DNA from: JAGORL01 sp964372415
GTDB lineage: Bacteria > Patescibacteriota > Patescibacteriia > UBA9934
Length of the DNA stretch: 11,097 bases
Direction: 5' to 3'
NCBI GenBank assembly: GCA_964372415.1
Contig: CAYJQH010000015.1
Span: 1 to 11,097, forward strand
The translations under genes and the position numbers were made by a program. Of this stretch, positions 1 through 5,350 are shown piece after piece; the first letter of the stretch is position 1, and each line of letters begins with the position of its first letter. A model generated the notes under the pieces. That model did not search any database. It was not told the origin of the DNA and saw only the letters and a list, made by a program, of their open reading frames with translations.

Positions 1-9
1 TTCCGTAAA

Positions 10-133
10 GAAAACATATCCAAGTTTGGCCATCTCCTTCGTCGTCGCTCCGGGCCTCCTTCATCGTACCCTCCAGGTACGTTTCAGTCGGTCCTCGCGA
101 CTCCTCGAATCTGACCAAACTTAATACGTTTTC
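10..133 (-). ncRNA. Rod-shaped structured RNA candidate, unclassified
   Basis: Read on the minus strand, 133..112 pairs with 10..32 in a helix of about 22 bp, with one bulge (A19). Its exceptions to Watson-Crick pairing are wobbles: 114.30, 123.21, 124.20 and 127.16. Inside are helices 101..97/44..48 and 94..90/52..56 (one A.C mismatch), and a terminal 6-bp hairpin 81..76/65..70 with loop UGGAG. The joining segments align as tandem G.A pairs at 111-110/33-34, 106-105/39-40, 103-102/42-43, 96-95/49-50, 89-88/57-58 and 85-84/61-62. On the plus strand the wobbles would become A.C mismatches and the loops would be pyrimidine-rich, so the minus strand is favoured. It lies downstream of tRNA-Pro on the same strand. 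I do not recognise it as RNase P RNA, SRP RNA, tmRNA or 6S RNA. It could be a free small RNA or the leader of a gene beyond the left edge. The structure comes from reading pairings by eye. Confidence 0.7.
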
Positions 134-150
134 TCGTTTTAAATCGTCAA
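121..150 (-). promoter_or_regulatory. Possible sigma-70-type promoter upstream of the structured RNA
   Basis: On the minus strand TTGACG (150..145) lies 18 bases before TATTAA (126..121). The -35 matches 5 of 6 consensus bases and the -10 matches 4 of 6. A start about seven bases downstream would fall near 114..116, inside the long basal helix, and would cut off the outer part of the 133..112/10..32 pairing. Either this box is not the true promoter, transcription starts further upstream or reads through from the tRNA, or the mature RNA lacks the outer helix. Confidence 0.35.
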
Positions 151-184
151 ATTTGAAAAAATTAATTAAACAATTTTCTATTCC

Positions 185-254
<70 letters not shown>

Positions 255-260
<6 letters not shown>

Positions 261-274
261 ATAACAATCGGGCT
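255..274. repeat. 8-bp inverted repeat at tRNA-Pro 5' end and leader
   Basis: AGCCCGAT (255..262) and ATCGGGCT (267..274) are perfect reverse complements separated by AACA. The inner arm includes the first six bases of the tRNA acceptor strand. A transcript containing both arms could pair leader with acceptor 5' strand, mimicking the acceptor 3' strand. The promoter predicted at 277..305 would start inside the outer arm, so this may matter only for longer transcripts. Confidence 0.45.
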
Positions 275-276
275 CC

Positions 277-305
277 ATATTAGCGTGATTTTGTTCGTTT
301 CGCAA
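277..305 (-). promoter_or_regulatory. Promoter for tRNA-Pro
   Basis: On the minus strand TTGCGA (305..300) and TAATAT (282..277) are 17 bases apart, the optimal spacing, and both match 4 of 6 consensus bases. Transcription would start near 268..270, giving a leader of about 8-10 bases before the mature tRNA 5' end at 260. The boxes overlap the space before the divergent gene at 327, for which I see no clear promoter. Confidence 0.5.
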
Positions 306-326
306 GCGTGTTACCATGTGCCAAGT

Positions 327-650
327 ATGAGACGTGAATATACTCGCGAGCAGTTATTCAACCCACTAACAGTACTCCGTAAAGCTGGCTATTCACCATT
401 TCGCGATCCCAATACTGGTGAAACCAGTTTTGTGATCAGATTAACTACAGACTTCTATCCGCGTTTTCATTTGTATGTCGAAGTAGTAGGAGAACGAGTA
501 GCCCTGGATCTTCATCTCGATCAAAAAAAACCTTCTTACGGTTCTGGTCGTGCCCATGCCGGAGAATACGACGGGCCAGTGATTGAAAAAGAAATGACAA
601 GAATTGACGGTTGGGCTAGAAAAATTTACTGGGAAAGTGTTGCAAAATAA
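327..650 (+). CDS. Conserved hypothetical protein, 107 aa
   Basis: A small soluble protein, predicted 107 aa, with no signal peptide or membrane segment. It resembles a short conserved protein I associate with Patescibacteria, with landmarks REQLFNPLTVLRKAGY near the N-terminus, TTDFYPRFHLY at 40-50, LHLDQKKPSYG at 62-72 and AHAGEYDG at 76-83. Its function is unknown to me. An in-frame ATG at 285 would add 14 residues, but those lie upstream of the family-like MRREYTREQ start, so ATG 327 is preferred. No Shine-Dalgarno precedes either start. It diverges from tRNA-Pro and lies about 50 bases before the cupin gene. A weak hairpin with a T run follows its stop. Confidence 0.8.
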   Translation: MRREYTREQLFNPLTVLRKAGYSPFRDPNTGETSFVIRLTTDFYPRFHLYVEVVGERVALDLHLDQKKPSYGSGRAHAGEYDGPVIEKEMTRIDGWARKIYWESVAK

Positions 651-661
651 TTTGCTTTTTT
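642..661 (+). terminator. Weak intrinsic terminator candidate
   Basis: GCAAA (642..646) and TTTGC (651..655) form a 5-bp stem across the TAA stop of the 107-aa gene, followed at once by six T residues (656..661). The stem is short and AT-rich, so termination would be inefficient at best. Confidence 0.3.
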
Positions 662-692
662 CCTCAACTTTGCTACATTTTCCAAGCCTTTT

Positions 693-697
693 GGAGG
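693..697 (+). promoter_or_regulatory. Strong Shine-Dalgarno before the cupin gene
   Basis: GGAGG ends 4 bases before ATG 702 and fixes that start. It is the only consensus ribosome binding site I find in the window; the neighbouring genes start without one. Confidence 0.75.
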
Positions 698-701
698 TAC
701 A

Positions 702-1184
702 ATGGCGTACTCAGAGCGTGTTCCGGCGATTCGCGGTTCGGGTCCGAGCACTGTGCGTTGGCACAAACATGATAGTCCAATGCGACTTCTGCAATCGATT
801 CGTTTAACAGGGAACGTGGGACGCCTGTTTGAGGATGGCATTCGTGAATTTTACTGGCAGGACCATCTAGACCCGGCGGTTTTTTATGCGGGTGGTCACT
901 GGCACGCTCACAAGCATGAAATTCTCTTTGCCATCCGCGGCGGTTTCCGGGTGACTGTGGCCTGGGTCGACGTAGCGCAACAGAGTCATTACGAGCAGCG
1001 AGACATTTCGTCGGAGACGCCAGTAGCCCTCGTAGTGCCGGCCGGCGTTTGGCACTGCGTGCAGATGCAACCGGGAAAACGTGACTACCTGCTCGGCGTC
1101 TTGTCTACTACTGTCTACAATGACGGTAACCCGGATGAGTATCGTCAATATCCGAGCGACTTCGATCCGGCACTGGCTATTTAG
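702..1184 (+). CDS. WxcM/FdtA-like cupin protein (sugar 3,4-ketoisomerase family)
   Basis: The 160-aa protein fits a single cupin domain of the WxcM/FdtA/QdtA type. Relatives isomerise dTDP-4-keto-6-deoxyglucose to 3-keto sugars for surface polysaccharides; the substrate here is unknown. The first cupin motif is the His-rich GGHWHAHKHE (64-73) followed by a GxxxVTV strand, and the second is PAGVWHCVQ (113-121) with His118. The C-terminal LGVLSTTVYNDGNPDEY (131-147) resembles the end of FdtA-like proteins. The length suits a stand-alone domain. The start is set by GGAGG at 693. No other sugar-pathway gene is adjacent, the nearest being the nucleotidylyltransferase at 2032. Unlike its neighbours it has a strong ribosome binding site, and it looks somewhat GC-richer, which may point to later acquisition. 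Confidence 0.8.
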   Translation: MAYSERVPAIRGSGPSTVRWHKHDSPMRLLQSIRLTGNVGRLFEDGIREFYWQDHLDPAVFYAGGHWHAHKHEILFAIRGGFRVTVAWVDVAQQSHYEQRDISSETPVALVVPAGVWHCVQMQPGKRDYLLGVLSTTVYNDGNPDEYRQYPSDFDPALAI

Positions 1185-1188
1185 ATCA

Positions 1189-1241
1189 ACTCCTAAGTTT
1201 ATCCTGGCTTTAAGTCAGGCTGGACGTTGGAGTCTTTTTTT
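1189..1241 (+). terminator. Intrinsic terminator after the cupin gene
   Basis: An inner hairpin CCTGGC (1203..1208)/GTCAGG (1214..1219) with loop TTTAA is extended through an imperfect stem containing U.G pairs to an outer stem ACTCC (1189..1193)/GGAGT (1229..1233). C1234 and seven T residues (1235..1241) follow. It begins 5 bases after the cupin stop and overlaps the 3' end of the convergent gene at 1199. The wobbles and T run orient it on the plus strand. Confidence 0.6.
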
Positions 1242-1729
1242 ATGCTCAGTCCGGCCACGAAGTAAGGAATACTAGTCGCCATAGCCAAGGCAATAAGTTC
1301 AGTGTTGTCCGGATTGAGCGGAGCGTTCCACAAGGCTGACGAAATAATCATCCAGGTCGCGCCAATGAGTGCGAACTGTTTATTACGTATCCAAAAACCA
1401 AAGGCCAGATGAGTCAGGCCGAGCCAGCCTAGAATACCTATACCCCAGAGCGGAATAAAAGCGGGATAGGAGATGGCACCCGAAAAGACAAGACCGGTAG
1501 CAGTAATGGTGAGGGTCGCGATTACGACCCAGTACCCGAGAAGCATGAGCGGTGATTTGCCAAAACAGGGGAGTGCCTTGCGAGTTGCCCAAAAACCAAG
1601 TATGGCGAGTGGGATCCAATGTAGAAACACGTTGAAGATTTCGATTCGCACAAGTAAGAATCCGAGCAAGAAAACGGTTCCCCAAGCACAAAATAATCGG
1701 CGTAAATTTTTTGCTGCATCGTTAAGCAT
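1199..1729 (-). CDS. Hypothetical multi-pass membrane protein, 176 aa
   Basis: A very hydrophobic protein with about five or six predicted membrane helices (roughly residues 15-35, 37-50, 62-83, 88-112, 117-135 and 145-163), a basic N-terminus (AAKNLRR) and a short charged tail. I do not recognise a family and see no catalytic motif, so it is simply an integral inner-membrane protein. ATG 1729 is chosen because a near-consensus promoter (TTGAGA, 18 bases, TATAAT) would start transcription at about 1731, giving an essentially leaderless mRNA; no Shine-Dalgarno is present. It diverges from the DUF5654 gene and converges on the cupin gene, whose terminator overlaps its last codons. Confidence 0.75.
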   Translation of the reverse strand: MLNDAAKNLRRLFCAWGTVFLLGFLLVRIEIFNVFLHWIPLAILGFWATRKALPCFGKSPLMLLGYWVVIATLTITATGLVFSGAISYPAFIPLWGIGILGWLGLTHLAFGFWIRNKQFALIGATWMIISSALWNAPLNPDNTELIALAMATSIPYFVAGLSIKKDSNVQPDLKPG

Positions 1730-1733
1730 ACCC

Positions 1734-1742
1734 TGCTATTAT
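1734..1742 (+). promoter_or_regulatory. Extended -10 promoter for DUF5654 and downstream gene
   Basis: TG (1734-1735), one base, then TATTAT (1737..1742) forms an extended -10 element. TTGCTG at 1711..1716 is a possible but distant -35 (20-base spacer). The predicted start near 1749 is 3 bases before ATG 1752. The box overlaps the opposite-strand TATAAT base for base, so the two promoters probably exclude each other. Confidence 0.5.
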
Positions 1743-1767
1743 ACTCACTATATGGCTGATATCTCAA
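1738..1767 (-). promoter_or_regulatory. Near-consensus promoter for the 176-aa membrane protein
   Basis: On the minus strand TTGAGA (1767..1762, 5 of 6) is 18 bases from a perfect TATAAT (1743..1738). The predicted start near 1731-1732 is only 2-3 bases before ATG 1729, so the mRNA would be leaderless. The -35 box lies within the first codons of the divergent DUF5654 gene. Confidence 0.65.
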
Positions 1768-2030
1768 AGATCAAGGAAACTTCACGCGAATTTCGTTTTG
1801 CCGTTGCTCAACAAACGAGAGGTTATTTGACTGCCGCGTTTGGACTAGTGGCAGGTATTGCCTGGAACGATGCAGTGCGCGCTACTATTGATAGCTTCTA
1901 TTCACCAGATAGCGCCGGTGGCATTATTGCTAAATTTATCTACGCCGCCATCATGACATTAGTGGCTGCGGTACTAACCTTCATGTTGACTAAAATTTCC
2001 TTGCAAAAAGAACCGACCGCTAAAACATAA
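1752..2030 (+). CDS. DUF5654 family small membrane protein, 92 aa
   Basis: The 92-aa protein has a charged N-terminus, a first hydrophobic stretch (about 24-40) ending in GLVAGIAWNDA, and a second helix (about 57-80) with IIAKFIYAAIMT. This pattern matches DUF5654, a family of unknown function that I recall from CPR bacteria and archaea. It probably sits in the cytoplasmic membrane as a two-helix hairpin. ATG 1752 fits the family start; the reading frame is open further upstream, but that part is antisense to the divergent membrane-protein gene and not protein-like. The stop is 1 base before the nucleotidylyltransferase start, so the two are almost certainly cotranscribed. Confidence 0.85.
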   Translation: MADISKIKETSREFRFAVAQQTRGYLTAAFGLVAGIAWNDAVRATIDSFYSPDSAGGIIAKFIYAAIMTLVAAVLTFMLTKISLQKEPTAKT

Positions 2031-2031
2031 T

Positions 2032-2730
2032 ATGCGGGCTATCATTTTGGCGGCAGGCAAAGGTATTCGCTTACTGCCGCTTACGGCAACTATTCCCAAA
2101 CCGCTTCTTATGGTTGGGCCGCGACCGCTGCTTGAGCATGTGCTCTTGGCTTTGCCTGATGTAGTTGATGAGGTGACTCTCGTGGTTGGTCACTTGGGCG
2201 AGCAGATCAAAGACCGTTTTGGCGATCGTTTTGCCGGCAAACGATTGTTATATATTTTTCAAGAAAGGTTAAATGGGACAGGGGGCGCGATGGCACTTGC
2301 CAAGCATGTCGTTAAGGGCCCAACACTGGTTTTGAATGCAGACGATTTATACACCAAGGACGATCTTACACGACTTGTTCGTTTGCCGCGTGGCATTTTA
2401 GCCAAACGAACTCGCGAAAAAATTGCCTACCCTTTGCGCATCGGTTGGCTTAGGCGTTGGTTGGGCTTTGAAAAACCTTCATTAGGCAATAAAATCGTTT
2501 GGCAAAATTGCGGAGCTTATGTTTTAGACGAGCAATATTTTTTGCTGCCGCCAGTTGAGATAAGTGTTCGTGGAAAGTTTGAGGCCAGCTTACCGCATAC
2601 CTTGGCTTGTCTAACTTCACGGGCTCCAATCTATGTTGTGGAGGCTACCACCTGGTTACCAGTCGGTACAATTGAAGAGCTGACTCGGGCTAACGCTCGA
2701 TTTGGAGTAACGACTTCTAAGATCGCTTAG
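2032..2730 (+). CDS. Sugar-1-phosphate nucleotidylyltransferase family protein
   Basis: This 232-aa protein is an NTP_transferase-fold enzyme that joins a nucleoside triphosphate to a sugar 1-phosphate, supplying NDP-sugars for cell-surface glycans. The signature loop LAAGKGIRLLPLT (6-18) precedes PKPLL (22-26), with Lys23 the expected catalytic lysine. Next come NGTGGA (81-86) for base binding, the metal-site strand LVLNADDLY (99-107), NCGAYVLD (159-166) and a closing WLPVGTIEEL (209-218). In the loop the usual GTR or GER is GIR, a mild deviation. It has only the catalytic domain, without a C-terminal beta-helix, so it resembles the short RmlA/mannose-1-phosphate type; the exact sugar and nucleotide cannot be read. 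It starts 1 base after DUF5654, indicating translational coupling. Confidence 0.85.
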   Translation: MRAIILAAGKGIRLLPLTATIPKPLLMVGPRPLLEHVLLALPDVVDEVTLVVGHLGEQIKDRFGDRFAGKRLLYIFQERLNGTGGAMALAKHVVKGPTLVLNADDLYTKDDLTRLVRLPRGILAKRTREKIAYPLRIGWLRRWLGFEKPSLGNKIVWQNCGAYVLDEQYFLLPPVEISVRGKFEASLPHTLACLTSRAPIYVVEATTWLPVGTIEELTRANARFGVTTSKIA

Positions 2731-2767
2731 TAACGAACGAAAGTTTTATCGGCTAGGATCAATTTTT
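2721..2767 (+). terminator. Possible terminator after the nucleotidylyltransferase
   Basis: GATC-TTAG at 2721..2730 (two bases bulged) can pair with CTAGGATC (2753..2760) around a 22-base loop, followed by AATTTTTG. The long loop and bulge make it weak. The rest of the gap to 2889 has no open gene; TATTAT at 2845..2850 is a possible -10 box for the next gene, without a good -35. Confidence 0.3.
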
Positions 2768-2889
2768 GTACTACGTCAATCGGTTGGTGGGGAAAACATC
2801 TTGTGCTGTGTGTAAGTTATCTGTACGGGAAAATTGTTGGTCGGTATTATCGATCGCAGTTATCTTCTCAGTGAAACACAATCGCAACT

Positions 2890-3384
2890 ATGCGCATCAT
2901 GAGCCCTGCCTTTGGTAACGGCCAGCGAATCCCTCCGCAATACACCTGTGATGGTGATGACGTGAATCCCGAACTTCGTTTTGACGGAGTGCCAAAGGAA
3001 GCGGTAAGTCTGGCGCTCATTGTTGATGACCCGGATTCGCCAAGTGGTAATTGGTTGCATTGGTCGGTCTGGAATATTGACCCGAACGTTCGAGAAATTT
3101 CTGAAGACTCTGTGCCAAGTGGGGCACGTGAGGGCGAAACTGATTTTAGTGAGGTTGGGTATGGAGGTCCCTGCCCGAGTTACGGTGAACACGAGTATCG
3201 TTTTACCCTTTACGCCCTAACCACGATTCTCGATGTTCCAGAAGCCGCGCAACGCCAAGTAGTCGAAGCCGCGCTTAAGCCATTTGTTATAGCCTCAGCT
3301 GAACTCCGTGGGCGTTATCAACGTATTAAAAAAGAACCGCGGCTTGTAAAGATGAAAACTAAAGCTAATGTAAGAAGTCGATAA
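2890..3384 (+). CDS. YbhB/YbcL family PEBP-like (Raf kinase inhibitor-like) protein
   Basis: The 164-aa protein matches the bacterial phosphatidylethanolamine-binding family across its length: IPPQYTCDGDDVNPEL (14-29), the ligand-pocket motif DDPDSP (46-51) followed by NWLHWSVWNI (54-63), and GYGGPCP (90-96) before HEYRFTLYAL (101-110). Members bind small anionic ligands; the physiological role in bacteria is uncertain. There is no signal peptide, so it is probably cytoplasmic. The family domain ends near LRGRYQR (139-145), and the lysine-rich tail of about 20 residues is an extra. ATG 2890 gives the usual MRI-SPAF start; no Shine-Dalgarno precedes it. It stands alone, upstream of dnaG and separated from it by an inverted repeat. 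Confidence 0.9.
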   Translation: MRIMSPAFGNGQRIPPQYTCDGDDVNPELRFDGVPKEAVSLALIVDDPDSPSGNWLHWSVWNIDPNVREISEDSVPSGAREGETDFSEVGYGGPCPSYGEHEYRFTLYALTTILDVPEAAQRQVVEAALKPFVIASAELRGRYQRIKKEPRLVKMKTKANVRSR

Positions 3385-3389
3385 GAGCT

Positions 3390-3444
3390 GATTTGCCGGT
3401 TAGCCGATTAGTGGCTCAGATATAAAGGTACTAACCGGCAAATC
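3390..3444. repeat. 14-bp perfect inverted repeat between PEBP and dnaG genes
   Basis: GATTTGCCGGTTAG (3390..3403) and CTAACCGGCAAATC (3431..3444) are exact reverse complements around a 27-base loop. The left arm runs into a second octamer, giving CCGGTTAG-CCGATTAG (3396..3411). A second small hairpin, CGTTTA (3444..3449)/TAAACG (3454..3459), follows. No T run is present, so it is not a standard terminator. It could be a factor-dependent or processing hairpin, a REP-like element or a dnaG leader structure. In the rest of the gap (3460..3501) I see no convincing promoter for dnaG. Confidence 0.75.
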
Positions 3445-3501
3445 GTTTAGCTTTAAACGGTCGTCGTTGCGTAGTAATGAGAGATTCTGTAGCGTACAAG
3501 C

Positions 3502-5346
3502 ATGGATGCCAAAGAAGAGATTCGCTTAAAACTCGACGTGGCCGAGGTTATTGGCGATTATTTACCGCTTAAACCAGCCGGAAGCGGGGCCATGAAAGGG
3601 TTGTGTCCGTTTCATCCGGAGAAAACTCCGTCTTTTCATGTTTCGCGAGAACGGCAAATTTGGAAATGTTTTGGCTGTGACAAGGGCGGTGATGTTTTTG
3701 CCTTTGTGATGGAAATGGAGGGTATGAGTTTTCGAGAGGCACTAAAGCATCTGGCGCAAAAGGCAGGGGTCGTTGTACCCGAATACCGACCCACTGCCGC
3801 TCAGGGGGAGCAAGACCGTTTACGCAACATGAACGAGCTAGCGGCCAAGTTTTATAGTGCTATCCTGGAGAATCACCCAGCTGGTCAGCTTGTTCGTGAA
3901 TATGTTTTGAGCCGACAAATACCACCATATTTAGTGGAAAAATTTCATCTCGGCGCAGCGCCGGCTGGCTGGGATAACTTGGTAAATTTTCTGTTAAAGA
4001 AAAATTTTGCCGAGAGTGAGATTCTGGCTAGTGGATTGGCGCTCAAAAAACGAACCGGTAGTGGCCTCATTGATCGCTTTCGCAACCGTTTGATGATCCC
4101 TTTAGCCGATGCCACGGGTCGGGTAGTCGGTTTTACTGGCCGGGTACTTCCCGGGGCGCTTAAGGAGGAAGCTAAATACATGAATTCTCCGGAAACAATG
4201 GTTTATCACAAGGGGTCTATGCTGTATGGGCTTCACCTGGCTAAAACAGCTATCCGTCATCAAGGGGAGGTGATTATCGTTGAGGGCAACCTAGACGTCA
4301 TAGCGAGTCACAAGGCGGGTGTGGAGAACGTGGTGGGGAGTTCGGGCACAGCCCTGACCGAGCAACAGTTGCGGACGTTGGCACGCTACACTCGTCGTTT
4401 AGTTTTTTGTTTGGATGATGACGCAGCCGGTTTTGCTGCCGCTAAGCGAGTAGTTGACTTAGCAGTTCGTCTAAGAGTTGCTGATCCGGAGCTTCAATTT
4501 GATGTGCGTTGCTTGGTTATTCCGCCCGGTGTTGGCAAGGATCCAGACGAAATAGTCAAACGAAATTCCGAAACTTGGCAAGCGATCGCTCAAAGCTCGC
4601 ATGAAGTTATTGAGTATTTTTTTCAAAAGGTGCTAAGACAATTTGAAGAACAAGGGGGAGCGGCCAGTGTTGAGGCTCGTCGCCGACTGATCGACGAACT
4701 CCTACCACAGGTTGCAAGTTTGCCACGACCAGATGAACGACATCTTTACCTTTTAAGAATTGCCGATGCCACTCACGTGGGAGCCGATGTCCTAGAGAGC
4801 ATGATCAAGCCGATTAGCCGATTAGCCGATTCTGTACCTGAACAACGTACAGCCACTAAGACTCGTGAAATTATCACTTCAGAAACCCAAGCCGTGGCTT
4901 TTTTGTTCGGTGCCGCGATGCGTTATGAGGCTTTAATTCCGGTAATTTCCGAGGCGGTTAACCTAGATATCCTCACATCGCCCTATAACGAGCTTTACAC
5001 CTCCCTAAAGAACGTGTATCGTTCGCCACAAATTAACCCTTCGGCACCTCCTCAAAGCCTTTTTTCACGACTACGGGCATATCTCGAAAACCACGACGCG
5101 AGGGATCAGCTAATACCTGCCCTTGATGAGGTGGCTCTTGTCACGGACGAGATCCTTGCCGGTCTGTCGCCTTTGGAGGTCAAAAACGAAGTGGAACAGC
5201 ATTTGGCGCTAATTGCCTCGGCGCAACACAAAAAGAGGCGCAAACAGCTTGAAGAAGCAATTCGTCAAGCTGAGCTTTCGGGTCAAACCGAAGAGCTGAC
5301 CGATTTGCTACGGGCGTACGGAGATCTCCTCGCCCGCGGCGCGTGA
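3502..5346 (+). CDS. dnaG: DNA primase DnaG
   Basis: DnaG makes the RNA primers for replication and is recruited by the replicative helicase. The 614 aa show the usual three-part layout. The N-terminal CHC2 zinc domain has Cys35, His38, Cys56 and Cys59. The catalytic RNA polymerase core has RFRNRLMIPL (192-201), GFTGR (210-214) and a TOPRIM fold with VEGNLDVI (260-267, Glu261) and LDDDAAG (304-310). The C-terminal helical region from about 445 corresponds to the helicase-binding domain. The VEGYxD motif is VEGNLD here, a tolerable change. The linker at about 436-444 is encoded by a near-perfect 8-base tandem repeat. The start matches the family; no Shine-Dalgarno is seen. It ends in TGA, 4 bases before rpoD, and rpsU, often the first gene of this operon, is absent. 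Confidence 0.97.
   Translation: MDAKEEIRLKLDVAEVIGDYLPLKPAGSGAMKGLCPFHPEKTPSFHVSRERQIWKCFGCDKGGDVFAFVMEMEGMSFREALKHLAQKAGVVVPEYRPTAAQGEQDRLRNMNELAAKFYSAILENHPAGQLVREYVLSRQIPPYLVEKFHLGAAPAGWDNLVNFLLKKNFAESEILASGLALKKRTGSGLIDRFRNRLMIPLADATGRVVGFTGRVLPGALKEEAKYMNSPETMVYHKGSMLYGLHLAKTAIRHQGEVIIVEGNLDVIASHKAGVENVVGSSGTALTEQQLRTLARYTRRLVFCLDDDAAGFAAAKRVVDLAVRLRVADPELQFDVRCLVIPPGVGKDPDEIVKRNSETWQAIAQSSHEVIEYFFQKVLRQFEEQGGAASVEARRRLIDELLPQVASLPRPDERHLYLLRIADATHVGADVLESMIKPISRLADSVPEQRTATKTREIITSETQAVAFLFGAAMRYEALIPVISEAVNLDILTSPYNELYTSLKNVYRSPQINPSAPPQSLFSRLRAYLENHDARDQLIPALDEVALVTDEILAGLSPLEVKNEVEQHLALIASAQHKKRRKQLEEAIRQAELSGQTEELTDLLRAYGDLLARGA
4809..4831 (+). repeat. 8-bp tandem repeat inside dnaG
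   Basis: The octamer CCGATTAG occurs twice and then partly a third time (2.75 copies from 4810, preceded by the matching G at 4809). An 8-base unit shifts codon phase each copy, so the encoded protein is not repetitive. It lies in the linker before the helicase-binding domain, where sequence change is tolerated. Related octamers occur at 3396..3411 upstream of dnaG. Confidence 0.85.
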
Positions 5347-5350
5347 TTTT

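Noticed and set aside
10..133. The same inverted repeat read as a plus-strand terminator or DNA-level palindrome
   Set aside because: On the plus strand four wobble pairs become A.C mismatches and the internal loops become pyrimidine-rich; the minus-strand RNA explains all of it better.
134..184. AT-only stem (AAAATT/AATTTT) after tRNA-Pro as a terminator
   Set aside because: Six A-T pairs with an 8-base loop are too unstable to call, and such pairing is expected by chance in this AT-rich stretch.
626..841. 71-codon minus-strand frame overlapping the cupin gene start
   Set aside because: It is opposite the Shine-Dalgarno and conserved start of the cupin gene and has no recognisable content.
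1473..1751. N-terminal extension of the DUF5654 frame by 93 codons
   Set aside because: The extension is antisense to the membrane protein gene and lies upstream of the promoter boxes; the family starts at ATG 1752.
2731..2889. Riboswitch or small RNA in the gap before the PEBP gene
   Set aside because: I found no convincing nested stems or conserved aptamer-like motif; only a weak terminator and a lone TATTAT box.
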